Source: Pseudomonadota bacterium (GTDB lineage Bacteria; Pseudomonadota; Gammaproteobacteria; Pseudomonadales; Oceanobacteraceae). From it: 64,000 nucleotides of DNA. The translations under genes and the position numbers were made by a program. Shown one piece after another: positions 34,835 to 42,661 of the stretch (its first letter is position 1; every line of letters begins with the position of its first letter). The DNA lies in assembly GCA_030145845.1 (NCBI GenBank), contig JAIXHJ010000005.1, positions 62,001-126,000 on the forward strand, read 5' to 3'. Under the pieces are notes generated by a model. It had not been told where the DNA came from, made no database searches, and saw only the letters and a program-made list of their open reading frames with translations.

Positions 34835-36352
34835 TTAAACCATTTCCTCTTCAATACGGACGACATCAGTGTGGCCGTCCAGAAAATCCAGTGCGTAAGC
34901 CAGTTCGCCCGGCGCCTCCGCATAGAGCGTAAACAGCGGTGCTCCGGCTTCCACTTCATCACCCAGCGTCACATGCAGCTCCACCCCGGCCGCTTTGGCA
35001 TTGGGTGCTCCGGCCAGCGAGGCGAGACGGGCAATAAAGCGGTTATTGAAATACGCCACCACACCTTTGTGCTCAGCGCAGATACAGTGGGTATAAGGGG
35101 CAATTTCCGGCTCGCGGAAGCCCCCCTGCGCGCGGCAGATGGCTTCGAATTTATCCATCGCCGCGCCGCTCAGCAGGGTCGACTGCGCCAGCTCATAGCC
35201 CTGCCCTGCGGCCGCTTTACCGCCCATTTCCAGCAGGATACCGGCCAGTGTCAGTGATTTTTCCCGCAGATCCTGCGGTGCATGACCATCGTTACGCAGC
35301 ACCTGCAACACATCGCGGGCTTCCAGCGCCGGGCCGATACCGCGGCCGATGGGCTGGGTACCATCACTGATAATGGTCCGCACATCAAGGCCCAGCGCCT
35401 GGCCGGTTTTCTCCAGCAGGCCCTTCAGGGTTATGGCGGTGGATTGGGAGCGGACCTTGGCGGTAGGACCAACCGGAATATCAATCAGCACCTGACGGGA
35501 ACCGGCTGCGACTTTCTTCGAAATCACCGACGCCACCAGCTGCCCTTCACTGTCGAGGTCCAGTGCCCGCTCAACGCGGATGACCAGATCATCGGTCGGA
35601 CTGAGACTGACAGACCCACCCCAGGCCAGACAGGCACCTTCACGCTCCACCACAGACTTCATCTGTTCAAAGCTGAGCGCCACGTCGGTCATGACTTCCA
35701 TGGTGTCGGCTGTTCCGGCCGGTGAGGTAATGGCGCGGCTGGAGGTTTTCGGCATGGTCAGGCCATTGGCGGCAACAATGGCCACCACAACCGGCGTGGT
35801 ACGGTTACCGGGCAGGCCACCGACACAATGTTTATCGAGTACGGTTTCCGCCGGCCATTCAAAGCGCTGACCGCTGTTGACCATGGCGCGGGTAATGGCA
35901 ATGGTTTCATCCAGATCGAGACGGTCACCGGCGCAGGCGGTAACAAACGCTGATAACTGAATATCACTGTAACGGCCTTCGCGGATATCGGTGATAATGG
36001 CCGTGGCCGATTCATCGTTAAAACGCTGGCCATACAGCTTGCCGCGGACCGACGACATGGAATCCACCGGCCGTGCATGACCGAACCAGGCCAGTGTGCC
36101 TTCCGCCGGACAACCGAGCCGGTGCCAGGCCGCTTCGGACAGACCGGCTTCCTGATGTGACAACAGATCGCTGCAGATCATTACCAGTGTGGCAACAATG
36201 GTCTGCGCTTCGGTGCGCACTTCCACCCGGGTATGGGCATAAAAACCTTCCGAGATTGCCACGTGGCAATCCTGACGCATATAAACCACGGGTTCCTGGT
36301 GCGTGTTAATCCCCAGACGTCTGAGGTGTAAATAATCCGGACTGGTTTCCAT
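34835..36352 (-). CDS. Thymidine/AMP-phosphorylase family protein (archaeal AMP phosphorylase-like)
   Basis: 505 residues, the size of archaeal AMP phosphorylase and longer than DeoA (440) because of an N-terminal extension of about 85 residues that forms the oligomerisation domain. KTSSRAITSPAGTADTMEVM replaces the DeoA loop SGRGLGHTGGTLDKLE and matches the AMP-phosphorylase version. DKHCVGGLPGNRTTPVVVAI and ISKKVAAGSRQVLIDIPVGP complete the site. AMP phosphorylase yields base plus ribose-1,5-bisphosphate. The divergent MBL nuclease and following PRPP/phosphoketolase genes fit nucleotide salvage to pentose phosphate, which is inferred. Confidence 0.87.
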   Translation of the reverse strand: METSPDYLHLRRLGINTHQEPVVYMRQDCHVAISEGFYAHTRVEVRTEAQTIVATLVMICSDLLSHQEAGLSEAAWHRLGCPAEGTLAWFGHARPVDSMSSVRGKLYGQRFNDESATAIITDIREGRYSDIQLSAFVTACAGDRLDLDETIAITRAMVNSGQRFEWPAETVLDKHCVGGLPGNRTTPVVVAIVAANGLTMPKTSSRAITSPAGTADTMEVMTDVALSFEQMKSVVEREGACLAWGGSVSLSPTDDLVIRVERALDLDSEGQLVASVISKKVAAGSRQVLIDIPVGPTAKVRSQSTAITLKGLLEKTGQALGLDVRTIISDGTQPIGRGIGPALEARDVLQVLRNDGHAPQDLREKSLTLAGILLEMGGKAAAGQGYELAQSTLLSGAAMDKFEAICRAQGGFREPEIAPYTHCICAEHKGVVAYFNNRFIARLASLAGAPNAKAAGVELHVTLGDEVEAGAPLFTLYAEAPGELAYALDFLDGHTDVVRIEEEMV

Positions 36353-36511
36353 AATACGGCCTTATAAGAATGAAAACAGTGTAGAAGTGTGCCTGACGGA
36401 CCGCCTTGCGGTAAATCAACGATAGCCCAGACTCTGTTTCCCATAAACAGAACCTTCTGCGACACTGATGCTTGGTTAAAATACCCATATTAATCTGTCA
36501 CGGGTGATATT
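36353..36511. promoter_or_regulatory. Divergent promoter of the nucleotide/pentose cluster
   Basis: 159 bases between the phosphorylase and the MBL genes. The palindrome TCTGTTTCCCATAAACAGA (36433-36451; seven-base arms, five-base centre) and a smaller one ACCGC-CTT-GCGGT near 36400 are candidate operators for both directions. GGGTGAT precedes the ATG at 36512. Confidence 0.55.
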
Positions 36512-37882
36512 ATGCAGTCTCCTTTTCAAGTTCAGTTTATCGGCGCCACCGGCACAGTTACCGGCTCCAAATATCTGGTCAAATATGACCGCCATAAAGT
36601 CCTTATTGATTGTGGTCTTTTTCAGGGAATTAAGAATGTGCGCCGCCGTAACTGGTCAGAATTACCGTTTCCGGTCGATTCAGTTGATGCGGTACTGCTC
36701 ACCCATGCGCATATTGATCACTCCGGCTATCTGCCGGCGCTGATGAAACGCGGCTACCACGGCCCGGTTTACTGCTCCGAAGCGACGCACGCCTTATGTA
36801 AGGTATTGCTGCCGGATGCCGGTTACCTGCAGGAAGAAGACGCCAAGTACGCCAATAAAAAACGGTTCAGTAAACACGATCCTGCCGAACCTCTGTACAC
36901 CGAAGATGACGCCCGCAAAGTACTGAAACAGTTCCGCGATGTGGAAACCGGCGCCACTCTGGAATTACCCGGCGGCATGACGGCCACCTTCTCGCCCACC
37001 GGACATATTCTTGGTGCCTGTGCCATCCGCCTGGAATATCAGGGCAAAAGTATTACCTTCAGCGGGGATGTCGGCCGCAGTAATGACCCGATTATGTATC
37101 CGCCCAAACCATTAGCCGCAACCGATTATCTGGTGGTGGAGTCAACCTATGGGGACCGCCGTCATGAAGAAGTGGATGCCGAAGCAGCCATTGCTGACGT
37201 GGTTAACCGCACCGCCAGCCGCGGCGGCATTGTGCTGATGCCGGCGTTTGCCGTCGGCCGCGCCCAGCTGGTGCTGTATATTCTGCAGAAACTGCGCGCC
37301 CAGAACCGTATCCCGCATATGCCGGTGTACCTCAACAGTCCGATGGCTATCCGTGCCACAGAAATTTTCTTCAGCCTGCACGATGAGCACAAGCTGAGCA
37401 AAGAAGATTGTGAGCACATGGATGACATGACCACCTATGTAAAAACCGTCGAAGAATCCATTGAGCTGAATACCAAAAAATTCCCCTGCATTATTATTTC
37501 TGCCAGTGGCATGGCCAGCGGTGGGCGTGTGCTGCACCATCTGAAAAGCCTGGTCGGTGATCCGAAAAATTCTGTCCTGTTTCTCGGCTATCAGGCCACC
37601 GGCACCCGTGGCGATTCCCTGACCCATGGTGCCGAGCGGATTAAAATTCACGGTGAGTATTATCCGGTACGGGCAGAAGTTGCGAACCTGCAGGCACTGT
37701 CCAGCCATGGTGACTATGTCGAAATTACTGACTGGCTGAAAAAGATGCCGGGCAAGCCGCAGAAAGTCTTTATTACCCATGGTGAAAGTTCTGCCGCCGA
37801 CTGTATGCGCCGCCACCTGAAAGACGAATTCAACTGGGATGTGGAAGTGCCGGAATATCTTGATGTCGCACTGCTGGAATAA
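36512..37882 (+). CDS. Beta-CASP metallo-beta-lactamase RNA-processing-type hydrolase
   Basis: 456 residues. The MBL zinc ligands are LTHAHIDHSGYLPAL near residues 62-75, SPTGHILGACAIRL near 161, and FSGDVGRSNDPI near 186. STYGDRRHEE starts the beta-CASP part (about 210-400), which ends with SASGMASGGRVLHHL and LSSHGDYVEI. THGESSA closes the MBL RMMBL tail. These features mark the CPSF73/RNase J-like nuclease group that cuts RNA (or DNA) exo- or endonucleolytically. Divergence from a phosphorylase-PRPP operon suggests it feeds nucleotides into it, an inference. Confidence 0.9.
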   Translation: MQSPFQVQFIGATGTVTGSKYLVKYDRHKVLIDCGLFQGIKNVRRRNWSELPFPVDSVDAVLLTHAHIDHSGYLPALMKRGYHGPVYCSEATHALCKVLLPDAGYLQEEDAKYANKKRFSKHDPAEPLYTEDDARKVLKQFRDVETGATLELPGGMTATFSPTGHILGACAIRLEYQGKSITFSGDVGRSNDPIMYPPKPLAATDYLVVESTYGDRRHEEVDAEAAIADVVNRTASRGGIVLMPAFAVGRAQLVLYILQKLRAQNRIPHMPVYLNSPMAIRATEIFFSLHDEHKLSKEDCEHMDDMTTYVKTVEESIELNTKKFPCIIISASGMASGGRVLHHLKSLVGDPKNSVLFLGYQATGTRGDSLTHGAERIKIHGEYYPVRAEVANLQALSSHGDYVEITDWLKKMPGKPQKVFITHGESSAADCMRRHLKDEFNWDVEVPEYLDVALLE

Positions 37883-37892
37883 ACATCAGCCG

Positions 37893-38717
37893 ATGAACTA
37901 CCCACTGTATATTGTCGATGCTTTCGTACGTCAGGGGGTTGCCGGTTTCAGCGGCAACCCCGCTGCCGTCGTACCTCTGCCGCACTGGCCGGACGATAAT
38001 ATTCTGCAGGCCATTGCCAGTGAAAATAATCTCTCTGAAACCGCCTTTTTCGTTGCCATCAGCAAAGGGCATTATCACATCCGCTGGTTTACCCCCACCA
38101 CCGAAGTGGACCTGTGTGGCCATGCCACACTTGCGTCCGCCTGGGTCATTCACCAATACCTGCAGGATGAAAGTCAGCAACTCTGCTTCACGACCGAATC
38201 GGCGGGTGAACTCAGCGTCAGTAACCGCAAGGATAACGGTCTGCTGCTGGAGCTGGATTTCCCTCAGCGGTCACCGCAGCCACTGAACGATGCAACACTC
38301 AGACAACAGCTTACGGCCATGCTCGGCCAGGCAGTGGTTCAGGCAGGCAGCAGCCGTGACCTGCTGATTGAGCTGGAAAATGAAGCCGCAGTACGCAATT
38401 GCCGGCCGGATCTGTCACAGCTGGCTACGCTGGACTGGTTCGCAGTCATTGTGACCGCGCCGGCAGCCACCCCGGGTTATGACTTTGTCAGCCGCTTTTT
38501 CGCCCCCCGTCAGGGCATCGCGGAAGATCCGGTCACCGGCTCATCCTTCTGTACGCTGGCCCCATACTGGGCTGAGCGGCTGGGTAAGCAGAAGCTGCAG
38601 GTCTGGCAGTGCTCCGCGCGCGGTGGCGATGCCGGTCTGACACTGAATAATGACCGGGTCAGAATCAGCGGCCGCTGCTTTCCCTACCTCACCGGTCAGA
38701 TCAGCCTGCCGTTCTGA
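37893..38717 (+). CDS. PhzF-family isomerase/epimerase
   Basis: 274 residues from ATG 37893. YIVDAFVRQGVAGFSGNPAAV, SENNLSETAFFV with the catalytic Glu (about residue 45), EVDLCGHATLASA and GIAEDPVTGSSFCTLAPY are all characteristic of PhzF proteins, which have a diaminopimelate-epimerase fold. PhzF proper acts in phenazine synthesis; none of the other phz genes is present, so this is one of the many PhzF-like proteins of unknown substrate. It starts 10 bases after the MBL gene stop, so it is probably co-transcribed. Confidence 0.9.
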   Translation: MNYPLYIVDAFVRQGVAGFSGNPAAVVPLPHWPDDNILQAIASENNLSETAFFVAISKGHYHIRWFTPTTEVDLCGHATLASAWVIHQYLQDESQQLCFTTESAGELSVSNRKDNGLLLELDFPQRSPQPLNDATLRQQLTAMLGQAVVQAGSSRDLLIELENEAAVRNCRPDLSQLATLDWFAVIVTAPAATPGYDFVSRFFAPRQGIAEDPVTGSSFCTLAPYWAERLGKQKLQVWQCSARGGDAGLTLNNDRVRISGRCFPYLTGQISLPF

Positions 38718-38725
38718 CACTGAAA

Positions 38726-38763
38726 GTCACTTTCCCGGCACTTTTCTGCGCCGGGAAAGTGAC
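38726..38763. terminator. Long inverted repeat downstream of phzF-like gene
   Basis: Perfect 14-base arms GTCACTTTCCCGGC and GCCGGGAAAGTGAC with a ten-base loop. There is no T run after it, so it may act as a terminator, an mRNA-stabilising end or a repetitive palindromic element. Confidence 0.6.
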
Positions 38764-38826
38764 AGCAGACGGATGACCTGTACCCGGCTATAGTGACAGG
38801 ACTGCTGACTATCCGCTGATATCCTG

Positions 38827-39105
38827 ATGGACGCTATTAACGCCGCTGTACTCTATAATCCGCTGACTCCACTGTCGTCTGAACGTCAGATAGCAGGCAG
38901 TCAGTACACAGCCCAACAGAGCACAGGCAGCAGAAGCGTACAGGCCGAATTCATTCCTGCTTATGCCGATGAAAACGACCTCGCCGCCCGCTCCGAAGAA
39001 CGCCGGGCATCCGCTTCCGTCAGACCCGAAATCCGCGCCTTCCTCGAAACCGCAGACAGCAGTCCGGACGCCACCAGCGGACGCTATATCAATATTGAGG
39101 TGTGA
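38827..39105 (+). CDS. Small hypothetical protein
   Basis: 92 residues, no signal peptide, no transmembrane segment. It is rich in Ala, Ser, Glu and Arg and ends YINIEV. The distribution of N-terminal hydrophobic and C-terminal RAFLETADSS residues looks like a real, weakly conserved small protein, but no family is recognised and the ribosome site is poor. A longer opposite-strand frame covers the same bases. It converges with the outer-membrane gene. Confidence 0.5.
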   Translation: MDAINAAVLYNPLTPLSSERQIAGSQYTAQQSTGSRSVQAEFIPAYADENDLAARSEERRASASVRPEIRAFLETADSSPDATSGRYINIEV

Positions 39106-39112
39106 GGAAAAC

Positions 39113-39925
39113 TCAGAAGCTGGTCTGCCATTCAAGCAGATAACGGTGCGTACGCGACTGACTCTCAGGTTCATAAACCGTGAGTGTGCCAGCACTGGCA
39201 TAATCTGAGCGATCAGCATACTCATAGGTATATTGATAAGAAATCCCGATCACAGAATCAGCCAGCGTGAACAGAGGGTAAGCCGCCTCAAACCACCATT
39301 CGTGTCCGGTAGCAAGATCAATATCTGCTTTACCATAGCCATAATCACTGAAATCCACCTGCATATCACCATGGATTAAGCGCGTGTAACCCGCCCCCAG
39401 ATGCAGAGCCCGACCAGCCAGTGGAAAATCGTACTGCAGACCAGCAGACACAAAATACCAGCGGTAATACTCATCCAGAGCCCCGGTAATACTGTTTGCC
39501 CGGATCATACGCTGCCAGTTAGTTTTGCCACCGGCCAGCAGGATTCCCGGTAGTGCTTCATCAGGATTCCAGATAACGCCTGCCCGCAGAGTACGGAAAT
39601 TTTCATCCGTGGTCGTTTCAGATGGAATACCGGACTGACTCTGACCGATATACTGCACTGAATCATAAGAGCGCTCAAAATCCGCAAACCAACGCCAGTC
39701 ATCAACCAGAGTCCCCTGTATACCGGCCAGACCACTTTTCAGCCAGCCCACTTCACGGTCCACTTCTGTGCCGTTCATATCGTATTCCCGGTATGCCATC
39801 CTTTTCAGACCAAAGCCCAGAGTGACCGAAACAGCCGGTGAAGCCTGATCAGCAAAAGCAGACTCAATGACCAGAAGAAAAGCTGACAACAGGATGACTG
39901 ACCTTACAACAGCGCATGAAAACAT
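39113..39925 (-). CDS. Outer-membrane beta-barrel candidate of the ATP-grasp locus
   Basis: 270 residues from ATG 39925 preceded by GGAG. A signal peptide ends near AFADQA. The rest alternates aromatic and polar residues in short strands (LGFGLKRMAYREYDM, WWFEAAYPLF, ISYQYTYEYAD) and ends YLLEWQTSF, with the terminal Phe needed for BAM-dependent outer-membrane insertion. The number of strands would be about ten to twelve. No exact family is recognised. It begins 25 bases after the ATP-grasp gene, so it belongs to the same operon; a product exporter or surface display barrel is inferred. Confidence 0.68.
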   Translation of the reverse strand: MFSCAVVRSVILLSAFLLVIESAFADQASPAVSVTLGFGLKRMAYREYDMNGTEVDREVGWLKSGLAGIQGTLVDDWRWFADFERSYDSVQYIGQSQSGIPSETTTDENFRTLRAGVIWNPDEALPGILLAGGKTNWQRMIRANSITGALDEYYRWYFVSAGLQYDFPLAGRALHLGAGYTRLIHGDMQVDFSDYGYGKADIDLATGHEWWFEAAYPLFTLADSVIGISYQYTYEYADRSDYASAGTLTVYEPESQSRTHRYLLEWQTSF

Positions 39926-39950
39926 CGTGGTACTCCAAAGTCCCGCATGA

Positions 39951-41834
39951 TCAACTGCGGACGATCTGTTTACGTAAGTCAAAAGCCTCCGGGCCGATGA
40001 CCCGCTGGCAGGTCTTGCTGCGGATCAGGTTTGCAGTTTCATCAGCCCAGTCATTCAACACAACCTGACCATCACAGGCCGGCAGAATTATATCCAGCAA
40101 CCCGGTTGTAACAGCCGATGGATAATCCCCGTTAACAATCAGGCAGTCATAACATGGAAAAGGCAACCCAGAGTGCTGAACTGAATCATCTGTGATTGCC
40201 AGAACAACGGCTTCTGTACGTTCATCCATAACCAGAAAGCGGCCAACCTGAAAGCAGGTCATCTCTGTCAGATATTCTTTCTCTCCGCCAACCCTGACTG
40301 TCTGTCCGTCATACACACCACAACAGACACCCTGCTCAAGAAGATCTGCTTCAAGTTTTTCCACCGCTTTACCAGCATCATGACCAATCAGAACAAATAC
40401 CGGAATCCGTCCATTATCACCAACCAGTTTCCTCAGAATGGGCTGATAGAGATGCGAGGCTGTGTGCATCCCGATACTGGGCTGAGCATTGACTTCACAG
40501 ATTACGGCACCGGATTCCCGCCAGGATATAGCGATATCCGGGATCAGCAGATCGACACCAGCAAAATCGAGTTTCAGAATCCGGGCAGCTTTCTCAGCGA
40601 GCTGGATATTATCCTGATGCACAGCGTCAAAAACACTTACCGGCAGACCACCTTTGGACACATTGGAAGATCGCCGCAAAGGAATAAAACGTCCGTTATC
40701 CGGAACCGACTCTGCGGTTAAAGCAACGCGGGTAAGCATGTCTTCGGCTTCGGCATCAAAATCAATTTTTTTCAGTACTGAACGACGGTCACTGCCTCTC
40801 AGAGGATTATTATTTTTCCGGATAATCAACTCCCTGACAGTAGAGACACCATCACCGGTAACAGCCGCTGGCTGACGTTCAATGGCCCAGATCACTTTCC
40901 CCTCAAGCACTGTGAGGCGATAATCCCGGCCGGTAAAATGTTTTTCCACCAGAATAGTGGCTGAAAACTTCAATGCTGAATCAAATGCCCGGATCAGCTC
41001 TTCCTCTGATCGTAAATCAGCAGCCACACCATCACCACGATCCTGATCCGCCGGTTTCACCACAACCGGATAACCAAGCAAAGCTGCAGCACGAAGCGCC
41101 TGCTCTCTGTTGGTCACCACATGACCTTCCGCAACAGGAAGACCATATATTTTCATAATTTCGGTCGCGACAGGTTTATAGCGGACCTGCTGGGTCGCGA
41201 TAACCGATGTCCTGTCTGTGTAAGAACTGTCCAGCCAGCGACCATTGCAACCCTGACCAAAAAAGTATGTTTTTCCCGGGAGCTGCCGGAACGGCATCCG
41301 CATATCATAACCTGCTTTAATAAAGCCCCAGATATTCGTTGATGCAGGTGCACTGCGCCTGAGCGTAGCAACAATGTCGTCAGCATCCCGTTCTGCTCTG
41401 GCGAGAGGAAGATGTTTGCCTGTAAGTTCGAAACAGGCCGTTAACCACTGACACACACGAATGACCGCAGGACCACTTCCGCGGTGGGCTGGTATAAACA
41501 AACCTGCCGTCCCATCCTTTTCCTGCAGGTAATTGCCCTTCTCAAACACCGGAACCCTGGCAATACTCTGGATCATAAAAACAGAGCTGAGGAATAAATC
41601 GACAGAGCAGGCCCAGTCTGACTGATCTCGCCTGTGGGCAAAAATATTATATTCCTGCTCAGATAAACTGAATGTCTGCCGGAACCAGTCCATATATCTA
41701 TGCCGCTCTTCATATGAAAGCGGTATCCCCTGCAACTGAATTTTCAGAGACAGGTACCAACTACCGAACATATAACCAGGTGTTACTGATGCTTCTCCGG
41801 AAATATTCCAGCTCTTTCCTTGCTGTTGTTTCAT
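39951..41834 (-). CDS. Cyanophycin-synthetase-like ATP-grasp ligase
   Basis: 627 residues. The middle part matches the ATP-grasp domain of cyanophycin synthetase: SSYTDRTSVIATQQV near 205-219, then LLGYPVVVKPADQDRGDGVA near 255-273, EKHFTGRDYRLTVLEGKVIW near 304-323, GDGVSTVRELIIRKNNNPL near 332-350, and ICEVNAQPSIGMHT near 448. CphA then has a Mur-ligase half; here the C-terminal 150 residues (from about 480) keep only partial likeness (FLVMDERTEAVVLAITDDS) and no Mur P-loop. The N-terminal 200 residues are novel to me. It probably forms peptide or isopeptide bonds with ATP. It overlaps the methyltransferase stop by four bases. Confidence 0.82.
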   Translation of the reverse strand: MKQQQGKSWNISGEASVTPGYMFGSWYLSLKIQLQGIPLSYEERHRYMDWFRQTFSLSEQEYNIFAHRRDQSDWACSVDLFLSSVFMIQSIARVPVFEKGNYLQEKDGTAGLFIPAHRGSGPAVIRVCQWLTACFELTGKHLPLARAERDADDIVATLRRSAPASTNIWGFIKAGYDMRMPFRQLPGKTYFFGQGCNGRWLDSSYTDRTSVIATQQVRYKPVATEIMKIYGLPVAEGHVVTNREQALRAAALLGYPVVVKPADQDRGDGVAADLRSEEELIRAFDSALKFSATILVEKHFTGRDYRLTVLEGKVIWAIERQPAAVTGDGVSTVRELIIRKNNNPLRGSDRRSVLKKIDFDAEAEDMLTRVALTAESVPDNGRFIPLRRSSNVSKGGLPVSVFDAVHQDNIQLAEKAARILKLDFAGVDLLIPDIAISWRESGAVICEVNAQPSIGMHTASHLYQPILRKLVGDNGRIPVFVLIGHDAGKAVEKLEADLLEQGVCCGVYDGQTVRVGGEKEYLTEMTCFQVGRFLVMDERTEAVVLAITDDSVQHSGLPFPCYDCLIVNGDYPSAVTTGLLDIILPACDGQVVLNDWADETANLIRSKTCQRVIGPEAFDLRKQIVRS

Positions 41835-42580
41835 CTCACCTCAGGCTTAACTGAACTGACAGTCATTAATTCCCACTTCATACCAACCCGGCCATCGGAA
41901 AGTTCAACAACCCCGAGACGGCTTTCTATTTCCGCAATGGTATGCTCAGGCTCTGTTTTACAGATATCAAATAAACCATGACAGAACAAAGCCATTGAAT
42001 GGCGATCATCAAAAACCCAGAAGAATTTTTCCATAGCTGAAGAGTCGTAAACCCAGCCCGCTTCCTCAAGCTTACCGACGGTTTCAGCGTTCAGAAAAAC
42101 ACCGTCATGCCCGGTACTGTTGTATTTTCCGACATACTCATCAAGGAATTCTGCAACCGGAGAATCTTCTGACACATCAGATATAACCAGCTTTCCTCCG
42201 GGCCTTACAACACGAAAAAACTCCCGGAACAACGGCAATTTATCATCGACATGATGAATTCCGGCAATACTCACCAGAACATCCACCTCACAATGCTCCC
42301 ACGGAAGTGGATACAGAGGCGTATCTGTTTTTTCAGCCTGTACATTTTTATGGTTGGTAAACGATGAACAGGGTTCATGTGGTCTCCAGACTGCGCCTTC
42401 CGGTAAATACTGCTTCAGATAGCCGCCACCGGCTGGCACATCCGCAACCACCATCCCAGCCTCAGGCATGGCATAGCGCAAAACCTGAAAAAACTCCTGA
42501 TCCCGCGCTCCAGGGAACGCCTGCATTGCTGTATCGTAACTGGAACCACGGAACTGAAATAATTCATCGTAGCTTTTCAT
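41831..42580 (-). CDS. Class I SAM-dependent methyltransferase of the ATP-grasp locus
   Basis: 249 residues from ATG 42580 behind AGGAAT. Motif I is VVADVPAGGGYLKQYLP near residue 45, post-motif I VDVLVSIAGIHHVDDK near 95-110, and FFRVVRPGGKLVISDVSEDS the motif III strand. Methyl group transfer to an acid, amine or ring is possible; the acceptor is not shown. Its gene ends in ATGA overlapping the ATP-grasp start, so the two proteins are made together and probably work on the same molecule. An intrinsic terminator lies upstream between it and the lipoprotein gene. Confidence 0.86.
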   Translation of the reverse strand: MKSYDELFQFRGSSYDTAMQAFPGARDQEFFQVLRYAMPEAGMVVADVPAGGGYLKQYLPEGAVWRPHEPCSSFTNHKNVQAEKTDTPLYPLPWEHCEVDVLVSIAGIHHVDDKLPLFREFFRVVRPGGKLVISDVSEDSPVAEFLDEYVGKYNSTGHDGVFLNAETVGKLEEAGWVYDSSAMEKFFWVFDDRHSMALFCHGLFDICKTEPEHTIAEIESRLGVVELSDGRVGMKWELMTVSSVKPEVR

Positions 42581-42620
42581 ACTGTATTCCTGCTGTATTC
42601 CGTTACTCAATATCCTGCAT

Positions 42621-42649
42621 AAAAAAGCGCAGCTGCTGCTGCGCTTTTT
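42621..42649 (-). terminator. Terminator/attenuator between lipoprotein and methyltransferase genes
   Basis: AAAAAGCGCAGC / GCTGCGCTTTTT inverted repeat with a short loop. It is 13 bases after the lipoprotein stop and 41 before the methyltransferase start, so it could both end the first gene and set the ratio of downstream expression. Confidence 0.84.
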
Positions 42650-42661
42650 CAGTGAAAATTA

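Noticed and set aside
38809..39225. 138-codon minus-strand frame opposite the small 92-residue protein
   Set aside because: It crosses the end of the outer-membrane gene and lacks a credible start; the plus-strand reading is the better, though weak, choice.
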